Part shown: positions 8,147 through 14,743 of the stretch, in pieces
Layout: the number at the start of each line of letters is the position of its first letter
How positions within the stretch are numbered: position 1 is the first letter of the stretch
Source of the DNA: Methanobacteriota archaeon
Lineage (GTDB): Archaea; Thermoplasmatota; Thermoplasmata; RBG-16-68-12
Assembly: GCA_005879065.1 (NCBI GenBank)
Contig: VBLU01000084.1
Span: 1 to 19,380 of the forward strand
Direction of reading: 5' to 3'
Length of the DNA: 19,380 nucleotides
Made by a program: the position numbers and the translations under genes
Notes under the pieces: model-generated
What the model was told of the DNA's origin: nothing
Seen by the model: the letters and a program-made list of their open reading frames with translations, nothing else
The model's database searches: none

Positions 8147-9166
8147 TCAGAGGAATCGTACGCCGCGCCACGAAGCGTAATCGCTCACCCCGACCTCGGG
8201 CCCGAGTTTCTCCAGGAATCGGTCGTAGTCCTCGTCGGTCGCCCGCTCGAGCCATGCCCGGCTTTTCATCGCCACTTCGAAATCGTCGCTGAACTCCTCG
8301 CGGAGCATCGCGGCATAATCGGAGCCGGTGAGGAGCGACTTTGCGGCAAGGGCTCCGCTCCCGACCGCATATCGGATACCGAAGCCGCCCACGGCGTCCT
8401 GGATGCCGCTCGCTTCGCCCGCCCGGAGGACGCCCGCCTGGGCAGCGACCGAATAGGGATCCGGGTGGAAGTAGCCCTTCCCGTAGATTCGGCCCACCCT
8501 TGTCGCGGTCCCCAGAATCTCTCGCACCCAGTCCAGCCGCAGAGCGCGGTCCACTTTCGCGACGAGTTCTCCATAGGGCAACGGGCGCCACGAAACGGTA
8601 TAGATGCTGTGGGCGCTCGGTCCCGGTAGGATGCACAAGTAGCCCTGCGGGGCGAGGTCGTTGTCGAAGAGCGCATGGATTTCGTCCGACTCGAGGTTGG
8701 ATCCTTCATGAGAGAATCGATACCCGCCCGCGAAGATGTTCACCAAGTTCTTCGGCGCGCCCGTCGCGAAAAGGTCGACATCGGACGGGGCCGCTTTCGT
8801 CTTGAATCGAACTTGTGCTCCAGCGTCGAGCGCTTGCTCGAGGAGCTGCCGTTCGAGGGATTGCGGCCCGCCTCCTCGGTCGACCATGTAGTACGACGGG
8901 CCGCGGACCACGCTCACGGATCGACGGGATCTTCGGACGACCCGATTCGCAACCGCGAACGGACGGACCTTCACACCAAAGCGCGCAAGATCCTCGAGGC
9001 CGTCGCGTCCGAGGTAGTTTCGAACCCCTTCCGTGTGGGTCCCCGCGCTGGAGCCGACGCGCGATTTCATTTCGAGGACCTCGACCGATTTGCCGGCCCG
9101 CGCGAGTCCGATCGCGGCGGTGAGTCCGGCGACCCCCGCACCGGCGATGCGAACCTTCTCCACCAC
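8147..9166 (-). CDS. FAD-dependent oxidoreductase, geranylgeranyl reductase family
   Basis: Flavoprotein of the geranylgeranyl reductase family. In archaea several members saturate the double bonds of isoprenoid lipid chains at the membrane, others act on quinones or other compounds. The N-terminus is a Rossmann FAD site (VRIAGAGVAGLTAA), followed by an acidic strand end (VEVLEMKSRVG). Near the C-terminal third, GEASGIQDAVGGFGIRYAVGSGALAAKSL is the family's second FAD-contact region. The open frame runs from a TTG at 9190, but that TTG overlaps the TATA-like box. GTG 9166, about 26 bases below the box, is the better leaderless start (339 residues), with GTG 9163 next. It heads an operon with the HAD hydrolase. 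Whether it is the lipid-saturating enzyme or a paralogue cannot be decided from this sequence. Confidence 0.82.
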   Translation of the reverse strand: MVEKVRIAGAGVAGLTAAIGLARAGKSVEVLEMKSRVGSSAGTHTEGVRNYLGRDGLEDLARFGVKVRPFAVANRVVRRSRRSVSVVRGPSYYMVDRGGGPQSLERQLLEQALDAGAQVRFKTKAAPSDVDLFATGAPKNLVNIFAGGYRFSHEGSNLESDEIHALFDNDLAPQGYLCILPGPSAHSIYTVSWRPLPYGELVAKVDRALRLDWVREILGTATRVGRIYGKGYFHPDPYSVAAQAGVLRAGEASGIQDAVGGFGIRYAVGSGALAAKSLLTGSDYAAMLREEFSDDFEVAMKSRAWLERATDEDYDRFLEKLGPEVGVSDYASWRGVRFL

Positions 9167-9188
9167 GACCGCCGCATCGTTCCGAGAC

Positions 9189-9196
9189 AAAATAAA
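9189..9196 (-). promoter_or_regulatory. TATA-like box of the reductase/HAD operon
   Basis: Read on the minus strand, TTTATTTT is centred about 26 bases before GTG 9166. This is the main reason for placing the start there rather than at TTG 9190, which lies inside the box. Confidence 0.55.
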
Positions 9197-9262
9197 CTTC
9201 CCTAGCCAGATGTCACGATTTCGCCCTGGAATGCACGGCGTCCAAGGACTCAGGAACCCCGG

Positions 9263-9270
9263 TTTATATA
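9263..9270 (+). promoter_or_regulatory. TATA box of the membrane sensor gene
   Basis: TTTATATA is the strongest TATA sequence in the window. A start about 26 bases downstream gives a leader of roughly 45 bases before ATG 9337. A second weak box (CATATTGAA, 9281-9289) lies closer. The octamer TGGCCTAC occurs at 9271-9278, directly after the box, and again exactly 50 bases later at 9321-9328, just before the gene. Confidence 0.6.
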
Positions 9271-9336
9271 TGGCCTACCTCATATTGAAATCGCTCCCCA
9301 ACGGCCTTTCGATCCTGTTGTGGCCTACGTGAATCG

Positions 9337-10452
9337 ATGGACATCTACGATCTGCTGCGCGTCCTCCCCTTGGCGTCGGCAGCCACCTGGTTCGTCCTCG
9401 CCGGCCTGCAGGTATACCGCGATCGAATCCACACATGGACGGAGACGTTCTTCCTGCTCTCATGCATCTTCGCCGCCCTATACGCGACGTGGGATTTTCT
9501 CTTCTTCACGGCCGGGAGCATCAACTTCGCCAAGTTCGCGGGCCTCATGTCCACGTCCAGCGCGATTGTCACGAGCCTCTTCCTCTTGCTCTTCACCGTC
9601 GTCTACATCGATCGTATGCGTCGCGTCTATTGGTCGTTCGGCGTGGTCGCGATCGCGGTCCTGGTGGTCCTCTGGTTTTTCGGACTCGAGGACGTCGTAC
9701 AGGTGGGGTCCCTTTGGATCCCGGTCTACAACGAAGTCGTGTTTTTGGTCATCATCGCGTACATCGGCTCGTACAGCCTCGGCGGCATCGTGAACCTGTA
9801 TCGCCTCCATAAGATCGTCCGCAAGGCAAGCCCGGCGTTGGCGGCGAGGACCCGAGGCTTCTTGATCGTGTTCGCCCTCGTCATCGTCCTCGGCCTCGGG
9901 ACGAACGGGGCGCTGGGCGCCCTCCGCTCGAACGTCCCGCCCCCGTTCTCGACGCTCGCCCTCGTGATCGCGGCGGCGACGATCTACACCCTGTATCCAG
10001 GAAGCACGCAGCGGATCTCGGAGGCGGTCCGCCGTTTCCAGTCCCGCCGATACTCGATCAAGGCCTCGTTCCTCACGTTCGAGGACGGAACGCTCATCGG
10101 TTCAAAGGCGCGGCCGGGCGAGACGGTCATCGACCAAGATCTGTTCGGGGCGACTCTCGACGTGATCCAGAACTTCATGCGGACCTCGTTTCCGATTCTT
10201 CGGGGCAAGTCCCTCAGCTCGATCAGCCATGGCACCTACACATTGGTCGTCGAGCGGGCCCGCCACACCTACCTCACTGTGGTCCTCGAGGGCGAGGAGA
10301 CGGACCAGCTCCGGAGGCAGATGAGGGACCTGCTCCTCGAGTTTGAAACGAACAATCGGGCCGTTCTGGCGCAGTGGCGGGGCATGCCCGCGGAAGCGAA
10401 GGGGACCGACAGCATGTTGTCGGCGTTCTTCGCGGAGGCCCCTCTCCTTTAG
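9337..10452 (+). CDS. Multi-pass membrane protein with C-terminal cytosolic domain
   Basis: A 371-residue protein of two parts. Residues 1 to about 230 hold roughly seven hydrophobic helices (for example SLFLLLFTVVYI, VAIAVLVVLWFFGL, FALVIVLGLGTNGAL), resembling the 7TM input regions of archaeal sensors. Residues 242-345 form a soluble alpha/beta domain that starts FLTFEDGTLIG and continues ISHGTYTLVVERARHTYLTVVLEG, ending in an amphipathic helix. The strand pattern and wording (an 'x-DG-x-LI' strand, a long helix, then paired strands) recall roadblock/longin-like sensory domains. That is a resemblance by eye, not an established match. There is no kinase or methyl-accepting domain. It is likely a membrane signal receptor that passes information to a separate cytosolic partner. 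Its TAG overlaps the stop codon of the convergent gene by a few bases. Confidence 0.75.
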   Translation: MDIYDLLRVLPLASAATWFVLAGLQVYRDRIHTWTETFFLLSCIFAALYATWDFLFFTAGSINFAKFAGLMSTSSAIVTSLFLLLFTVVYIDRMRRVYWSFGVVAIAVLVVLWFFGLEDVVQVGSLWIPVYNEVVFLVIIAYIGSYSLGGIVNLYRLHKIVRKASPALAARTRGFLIVFALVIVLGLGTNGALGALRSNVPPPFSTLALVIAAATIYTLYPGSTQRISEAVRRFQSRRYSIKASFLTFEDGTLIGSKARPGETVIDQDLFGATLDVIQNFMRTSFPILRGKSLSSISHGTYTLVVERARHTYLTVVLEGEETDQLRRQMRDLLLEFETNNRAVLAQWRGMPAEAKGTDSMLSAFFAEAPLL

Positions 10453-11510
10453 GCGTACACCTGGATGAGGCCCACGGGCGAACCGAGGACGAACAGCTTC
10501 CGGGGTTTCGGCCGGAGACGGATGATCTTCTGCCGTAGCTTGATCTCCCGGTCGCGGTACCGGGCTTTCATCTCGTCGACGGATGCGTAGGTCTTCGACA
10601 ATGACTCCCCTTGGTGGAGCAGCTTGGACAAGTATGTGACCGCGACCATGGCCGCGTACTCGTCGAAGTTCCAGTTGCTGTGAACGGACCCGTTCTGCGA
10701 ATACACGTAAGAGGCTCGTCGCATCCGCGTCGGGATCCAACCGCCCGCGATCCCGAGCTTCGTGTGGCGGACGACCACATCGATCATCGGGAGGAGGTCG
10801 AGCAGTTCCCTGCCGTGGGGCGTCAGGAACCATTCCTCCTCGTAGTCCATCAGGAAGTGGGCATCGAACTTCGGTTCTTCCGGCAGCGGGAAGGCCCGGC
10901 GGAACGCGCCCTCCAGCTCGTAGCCGGAGCCGAGACCCTCCAGGTGGATCGCGATCCCGTGTCGACGCGCGTAGTGCCGGAACGGATCGATGCCCTTGGC
11001 GAGGACATCGAGGAATCGCTTCGTCTCCTCCGGGCCGCGCTCCCGGTTATACGCGGTGTGCGTCAAGATCACGTTCGACTTCGCACCGAGGCTCGCGAGG
11101 CTGTGGACCAAGGCGAGGCAGTACAGCCCCGCATCCGCTTCCACGTCGTATTCGACCGGCACGGACAGCGTGGACCGCGTCCCGTCCGGGATGTCGTACA
11201 TGACGAGATCCCGTACGCCGAGGAGCGCCTGGTCCGGGTCCACACCGAGACAGAGGGAATGGGAAAGGGCCTCCCACGACTCGGCAAACGCAGCACGGAT
11301 CGCCTCCGGCGTCGCAAGTTGCAGCGCCCCCTCACTCCGGGCCGGGAGTGGCGTTTGTCCGTCCACGTAATCCGCGGATTCCACGAGGCTCTGAAAGAGG
11401 TCCTCCTGGAGGCGGTCGTCGACGGGCTCGGCGTCGATGGAATCAGGGGGTTCCAATCCTGGTTCTTCAGGGGGCGCCGGCGGCGTCTTAGGCAAGCTGT
11501 TGGCGGTCAC
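10449..11510 (-). CDS. Unrecognised 353-residue protein
   Basis: I do not recognise this gene with confidence. The first ~80 residues are rich in Pro, Glu and Asp and look disordered. A folded domain follows from about residue 85 to the basic C-terminus (KLRQKIIRLRPKPRK). Notable segments are VRDLVMYDIPDGT, SNVILTHTAYNRERG, IAIHLEGLGSG, FDAHFLMDYEEEW, IDVVVRHTK, and MRRASYVYSQNGSVHSNWNFDEYAAM. The last pair loosely recalls the C-terminal half of cis-prenyltransferases (D-x-x-x-R followed by an aromatic strand and an acidic, Trp-containing stretch). However, the DGNxR substrate motif of that family is not visible, so I do not call it one. There are no membrane helices. The start is GTG 11510; the leader has no clear Shine-Dalgarno site. 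Its stop overlaps that of the convergent membrane protein. Confidence 0.7.
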   Translation of the reverse strand: MTANSLPKTPPAPPEEPGLEPPDSIDAEPVDDRLQEDLFQSLVESADYVDGQTPLPARSEGALQLATPEAIRAAFAESWEALSHSLCLGVDPDQALLGVRDLVMYDIPDGTRSTLSVPVEYDVEADAGLYCLALVHSLASLGAKSNVILTHTAYNRERGPEETKRFLDVLAKGIDPFRHYARRHGIAIHLEGLGSGYELEGAFRRAFPLPEEPKFDAHFLMDYEEEWFLTPHGRELLDLLPMIDVVVRHTKLGIAGGWIPTRMRRASYVYSQNGSVHSNWNFDEYAAMVAVTYLSKLLHQGESLSKTYASVDEMKARYRDREIKLRQKIIRLRPKPRKLFVLGSPVGLIQVYA

Positions 11511-11553
11511 GGAAAGAACCCTATCCCACTGTTCCCAGGAGTGATTATCAGTT

Positions 11554-11560
11554 ATTTAAG
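11554..11560 (-). promoter_or_regulatory. TATA-like box of the 353-residue protein gene
   Basis: The sequence reads CTTAAAT on the minus strand and ATTTAAG on the plus strand, so it could serve either direction. For the minus gene it predicts a start near 11531 and a leader of about 20 bases before GTG 11510. Confidence 0.45.
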
Positions 11561-11561
11561 T

Positions 11562-11585
11562 GCTACCAAAGCTACGAATTGCTAC
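11562..11585 (+). repeat. Three GCTAC direct repeats at helical-turn spacing
   Basis: GCTAC occurs at 11562-11566, 11571-11575 and 11581-11585, 9 and 10 bases apart, each followed by an A/T-containing stretch (CAAA, GAATT, GGATT). The array lies between the two divergent genes and directly before the small ribbon-helix-helix gene. Proteins of that fold often bind repeats spaced about one helical turn apart, so this is a candidate operator. Confidence 0.5.
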
Positions 11586-11594
11586 GGATTGGAG

Positions 11595-11608
11595 GTTTCT
11601 GTAGAAAC
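11595..11608 (+). repeat. Inverted repeat GTTTCT-GT-AGAAAC
   Basis: Two perfect 6-base arms separated by two bases, placed four bases before the TATA-like box of the ribbon-helix-helix gene. The position is right for an operator or an upstream activator site. An RNA hairpin is less likely, because the spacer leaves too small a loop. Confidence 0.5.
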
Positions 11609-11611
11609 GAT

Positions 11612-11617
11612 GAAATA
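11612..11617 (+). promoter_or_regulatory. TATA-like box of the ribbon-helix-helix gene
   Basis: GAAATA is centred about 26 bases before GTG 11641, the same spacing seen for serS, the reductase operon and the thiolation gene. It supports the GTG start and a leaderless mRNA. Confidence 0.45.
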
Positions 11618-11640
11618 GGTCGGGGACGATCGGGAAGGCC

Positions 11641-11850
11641 GTGGCGCGAACCGTCGTCCCGAAGCCCGCGGAAAAGGTCCAGTTCAACATCCGCGTGGAC
11701 GGCGAGGTGCTGTCGCGATTCCGGGAATACTGCCGCCGCAACGGCCTCGATCCCCAGGGACAGATCGTGCTGTTCATGCAGAGGGTTCTCGATAAGGAAT
11801 TCGATTTTCAGGAGCGGCTGTGGTCGGCCCTGAAGGCGCAGACCCCTTGA
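11641..11850 (+). CDS. Small ribbon-helix-helix DNA-binding protein
   Basis: A 69-residue protein starting at GTG. After a short basic N-terminus, VQFNIRVDGEVLSRFREYCRRNGLDPQGQIVLFMQRVLDKE fits a ribbon-helix-helix (CopG/Arc/MetJ) fold. One strand (QFNIRV) is followed by helix A with basic and aromatic faces, a turn (NGLDP) and helix B. Such proteins dimerise and insert the paired strands into the major groove. The direct and inverted repeats just upstream would suit autoregulation. The last 77 bases overlap, tail to tail, the 3' end of the DUF835 gene on the opposite strand, so the two transcripts are complementary there. No toxin gene adjoins it, so I do not call it an antitoxin. Confidence 0.72.
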   Translation: MARTVVPKPAEKVQFNIRVDGEVLSRFREYCRRNGLDPQGQIVLFMQRVLDKEFDFQERLWSALKAQTP

Positions 11851-13555
11851 ACATGGACGGCGAGAGGCCCGTGTCGAAGCGGCGCGCGAGCACCGCGAGT
11901 TCCTGCGGGGACAGGGCCTCCGGAGCGACCGTGAGGAACAGCCGGCAACCGTGGAGGCTCGCGATGTCGAGGCTGTCCTTCACGAACGGGAGCCAGGAGC
12001 GCAAGTCCACGTAGAGGGCGAGCTGCTCGAGGCCGACCAGCACGATGTCCATCCCTTCGTGGGCGGTGGCGTAGTTCCCGATCGCCCGGCGGCCTTCCGT
12101 ATCGAGGGCATTCGGCCGGACGCACGGGACCCCCGGTTCCGGCTGCTCCGTGACCCACACGATGTCGAAACGGTCGCCGTAGCGCAGACGCGCCTTCGTC
12201 GGATGCTCCGTCGTCAGGAGCAGGCCGCGCCTCGCGCCGACGAGGGGCAGGGCCACCGGGGCATCCTGTGCGTTGATCGTCATGAGGACGTGCTCGGCAC
12301 CCGGGGTCGAAGAGGCAATTGCCTCCTGCACCTCGAGCACTCGGTCCACCGAGCCGCGGAGGAGCGCGATCTGTTCCGGCGGGAAGGTGCCGAAGCCTGC
12401 CGCCACGATCACGGTGCCCTTCGAGGCGCTCGCCTGGTTCGTGACCCGCTTGAGGAAGCGCGCGACCGCGTCGAAACCCGCGAGGGTCGCCAGGTAGTCG
12501 AGGTCGTCGAGCAGGACCGCGGTCCCTGGATTCTCCCGGAGAAATTTCACGACCGTGTGCACGAGTTCGAAGTCCAGCGCATTCGGTCGCACGGTCCGTT
12601 CTTCGTTGGACACCGTGGTGATCCAGAGAATCGGGGTGCGCTCGAGCCCGAATCGGACGGAGACGCGAGAGGGAGCGAGGCCCGTGACGCACAGGCCCGG
12701 GGTCGCGGACACGATGTCCCGGAACGCACCCATCGCGGAGCTCCGCCCGTTCTCGAGGACCAGGTAGTTCAGGCCTCGCTCGAGGCGGTGCCGCGGGGCC
12801 CTCGCCGTACGCGCCTCGGTCACCGGCTCGATCACGAGATACCGGTACCGGACGACCGCGTACGCGATGAAGATCGACCACATCAGCGTATACAGGGAGC
12901 CGAGACCGACTCGGGTGTCGTTCGAAGAAAGGATGGGCCACAGGAGCTCCGTCACCGCGGCTGGAACCGTGCCCGCGATGAGACCAAGGAGGACCACGCC
13001 GAACACCCATCGACTCGGCGTCTTGCGAACCTGCCACCACGAACGGACGAAGAGCATCACAGAAGTGAACATCCAGACGAAGAACACGGGCGCGAGGTAG
13101 GCGTAGGTCGGCGCGACCCGGGCGCTGGGACCGAAGGCGTTCGACGACATCCCGTTGATGACCAACCCGGTCATCGAGATCAAGGAGGCCCAGGCGAGGG
13201 CAGGGACGTAGATCGCTGCGAGGGCCCACGGCCGTCGGATCCAATCCGCTTTGGTCGGATAGGTGAGGGCGAGTTGGTACAACGTCGCGGGCACGAAGGC
13301 AATCGCGACCCAGGTCACGCGGGCCCAGAAGAACAGCACGTCCGGGGATGTGCCGGGAGCAAGGGACCGCTGGACCACCTCGCCGACATCCCAGACCACG
13401 AACGCGATCATGACGAGGAGGACCGACCGGTTCGCGGGGCCGCGCGGATTCAGCCCGAAGACGTACGCCCCGAGAAACGCGCTCACGAAGAGCGCGACGA
13501 TCGGGAGAGCGGCCCCGAGGTTCAGGACGAATGCGACGGACGCACCGGCGGTCAT
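11774..13555 (-). CDS. 7TM-like membrane protein with tandem DUF835 domains
   Basis: A 593-residue protein. About seven hydrophobic segments occupy residues 10-240 and resemble the N-terminal 7TM region of archaeal histidine kinases (FVPATLYQLALTYPTKADWIRRPW). Two DUF835 domains follow. The first, near 255-415, starts ERGLNYLVLENG and contains GLCVTGLAPSRV, ILWITTV and AVLLDDLDYLATLAGFDAVARFLKRV. The second, near 430-575, contains GLLLTTEHPTKARLRYGDRF, IVWVTEQ and DIVLVGLEQLALY. DUF835 is an archaeal domain without an assigned biochemical function. Here it takes the place a kinase domain would have, suggesting a membrane receptor with a non-kinase output. The ATG start lies inside the stop of the upstream KaiC-like gene (ATGA), so the two are translationally coupled. 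The C-terminal ~23 residues are Pro/Ser-rich and overlap the ribbon-helix-helix gene on the other strand. Confidence 0.85.
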   Translation of the reverse strand: MTAGASVAFVLNLGAALPIVALFVSAFLGAYVFGLNPRGPANRSVLLVMIAFVVWDVGEVVQRSLAPGTSPDVLFFWARVTWVAIAFVPATLYQLALTYPTKADWIRRPWALAAIYVPALAWASLISMTGLVINGMSSNAFGPSARVAPTYAYLAPVFFVWMFTSVMLFVRSWWQVRKTPSRWVFGVVLLGLIAGTVPAAVTELLWPILSSNDTRVGLGSLYTLMWSIFIAYAVVRYRYLVIEPVTEARTARAPRHRLERGLNYLVLENGRSSAMGAFRDIVSATPGLCVTGLAPSRVSVRFGLERTPILWITTVSNEERTVRPNALDFELVHTVVKFLRENPGTAVLLDDLDYLATLAGFDAVARFLKRVTNQASASKGTVIVAAGFGTFPPEQIALLRGSVDRVLEVQEAIASSTPGAEHVLMTINAQDAPVALPLVGARRGLLLTTEHPTKARLRYGDRFDIVWVTEQPEPGVPCVRPNALDTEGRRAIGNYATAHEGMDIVLVGLEQLALYVDLRSWLPFVKDSLDIASLHGCRLFLTVAPEALSPQELAVLARRFDTGLSPSMFKGSAPSGPTTAAPENRIPYREPSA

Positions 13556-14268
13556 TCGGACACGATCTCGAAGGTCCCGTGCTCCACGAGGAGCGGGAAG
13601 TAGTCGAGGTCATGTTCGACCCCGCGCATCTTCACGACCCCGATGTAGCGGCGTACGGATGTGCTCATGCCGACATCGACCTCGCGCAGTCGTAGGTGGA
13701 TGATCGTGTCCGAGAGGAACTCCTCCACGCCGAAGTGGGCGAAGCGCGTCGCGTCGCGGGGCATCTCCGAGACCAGGAAGGTCGTCGCGTTCAGGTCCCG
13801 CAGCTCCTCAAAGAACTGGAAGATCTCGTTCCGCGGACTCTCGAACGGCGCGAGGGCGTAGAGCGCGTCGAGGCTGTCGAGCGCGATCAGGTCGCACCCC
13901 ATCTCCTCCTTGTACCGGGCCAGCTGCCGACGGAGCCCGAGGAGCCACCGCGGCTGTTCCCGGACCTCCTCGATCTCCCGCCGCAGCGCGCGTACGTCGA
14001 TCACATGGACGCCCTTCGCCTGGGCCGGCTCCATCCCCAGCGAGGTCATCTGCGCGACGAGCGACGCGCGGCTCTGTTCCATGGACAGGTAGAGCCCGGA
14101 GGCGGCGCGCTCCTTCGCCTCATGGAAGAGGATGCGGTACACGAAAGATGATTTCAGGGAGCCGGGCGGTCCCCCGACGAGGACGATGTGGCCGCGCGGG
14201 ATGCCGCCGCTGAGCCGAGCGTCCAAGCCCACCACATAGGTGGGAATCTTGTCCGTAGCCTGCGACAA
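13552..14268 (-). CDS. KaiC-like RecA-superfamily ATPase
   Basis: A single-domain ATPase of about 238 residues in the KaiC/RAD55-like family, probably cytosolic and oligomeric. The KaiC-type entry is PTYVVGLDARLSGGIPRG. Walker A is GGPPGSLKSS (residues 32-41, K39). The strand carrying the catalytic acids reads LYLSMEQS, so only E64 is acidic where classical KaiC has two Glu. Walker B is CDLIALDSLD (D131). The C-terminal KMRG-E-H-D segment and final strand (GTFEIV) are typical. The open frame reaches back to TTG 14295, but GGGAGGGG at about 14278-14284 is placed as a Shine-Dalgarno site for TTG 14268. MSQATDKIPTYVVG is the expected N-terminus, so I chose 14268. Its stop overlaps the start of the 7TM-DUF835 gene, implying a shared function. 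Proteins of this group serve as signalling ATPases; the target is unknown. It is not evidence for a circadian clock, since there is no KaiA or KaiB and only one domain. Confidence 0.88.
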   Translation of the reverse strand: MSQATDKIPTYVVGLDARLSGGIPRGHIVLVGGPPGSLKSSFVYRILFHEAKERAASGLYLSMEQSRASLVAQMTSLGMEPAQAKGVHVIDVRALRREIEEVREQPRWLLGLRRQLARYKEEMGCDLIALDSLDALYALAPFESPRNEIFQFFEELRDLNATTFLVSEMPRDATRFAHFGVEEFLSDTIIHLRLREVDVGMSTSVRRYIGVVKMRGVEHDLDYFPLLVEHGTFEIVSE

Positions 14269-14326
14269 CGCTGGAACCCCTCCCGCCCCCGTCAAGAGAC
14301 GGCGAGATGCGAAAGGCTCGCGGATG

Positions 14327-14332
14327 ATAAAA
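14327..14332 (-). promoter_or_regulatory. TATA-like box of the KaiC-like/DUF835 operon
   Basis: On the minus strand the sequence reads TTTTAT within CATTTTATCATC. A start about 26 bases downstream falls near 14304, giving a leader of about 35 bases before TTG 14268, which has its own Shine-Dalgarno site. Confidence 0.45.
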
Positions 14333-14481
14333 TGCTATCGCGGCAAAGTCCGGAAGATGCCTGCCCGACGAAGACCAAAATCCCGGAGGGGCACACCGAT
14401 CCGTCCGCATCCTCGTTCGGAGGATGGTCCCGGGGGAACGATATCGAAGCGCGTCACGTTTCACGAGATAAGCTTCTTACG

Positions 14482-14487
14482 AAAGTA
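14482..14487 (+). promoter_or_regulatory. Weak TATA-like box and Shine-Dalgarno site of purA
   Basis: AAAGTA would place the transcription start near 14511. GGAG at 14515-14518 then lies six bases before ATG 14525. The rest of the 14334-14524 interval shows no gene I can support; an open frame running into purA from upstream is Arg-rich and unlike PurA. Confidence 0.3.
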
Positions 14488-14524
14488 TCGTTACCCGACT
14501 CGTGATGCCTTCTCGGAGAGCGCG

Positions 14525-14743
14525 ATGTCCGCGAGCGTAGTCGTGGGAGCCCAGTTCGGGGACGAGGGCAAGGGCAAGATCATCGATTTTCTCTCCGATC
14601 TCGCCGACGTCGTCGCGCGATTCCAAGGCGGCGCGAACGCGGGCCACACCGTCCAAGTGGGGAACGACCTGTACGCGTTCCACCTCCTCCCGTCCGGGGT
14701 CCTGCGGAAGCGGACGATGAACGTGATCGAACCTCCGCATTAG
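14525..14743 (+). CDS. purA: Adenylosuccinate synthetase, N-terminal fragment
   Basis: The N-terminal part of PurA, which joins aspartate to IMP using GTP to make adenylosuccinate, the substrate of the PurB encoded upstream. The fragment carries the GTP/IMP loop GAQFGDEGKGKIIDFL with its catalytic Asp, and FQGGANAGHTV with the catalytic His. Homology runs to LRKRTMNVI (to base 14728). The frame then reads four unrelated residues and stops at TAG 14741. The family continues with about 25 residues beginning Gly-Asn-Gly-Val-Val-Val-Asp-Pro; these are absent. The protein resumes in another frame at 14730. ATG 14525 is preceded by GGAG and gives the normal family N-terminus. Confidence 0.85.
   Translation: MSASVVVGAQFGDEGKGKIIDFLSDLADVVARFQGGANAGHTVQVGNDLYAFHLLPSGVLRKRTMNVIEPPH

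Noticed and set aside
11641..11850. A toxin-antitoxin antitoxin
   Set aside because: No co-directional small toxin gene follows. The neighbour overlaps on the opposite strand and is a membrane protein.
11951..13603. A 550-codon plus-strand open frame opposite the DUF835 gene
   Set aside because: Composition is Arg/Glu/His/Gly-rich without structure. The minus strand holds membrane helices and DUF835 domains and is coupled to its neighbour.
11774..14295. A circadian-clock locus because of the KaiC-like gene
   Set aside because: The protein has a single ATPase domain and no KaiA or KaiB is present. Single-domain KaiC-like proteins are widespread in archaea with other roles.
14240..14524. Possible N-terminal extension or separate small gene before purA
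   Set aside because: The 95 codons are Arg/Pro-rich and unlike any PurA N-terminus. ATG 14525 with GGAG upstream gives the exact family start.
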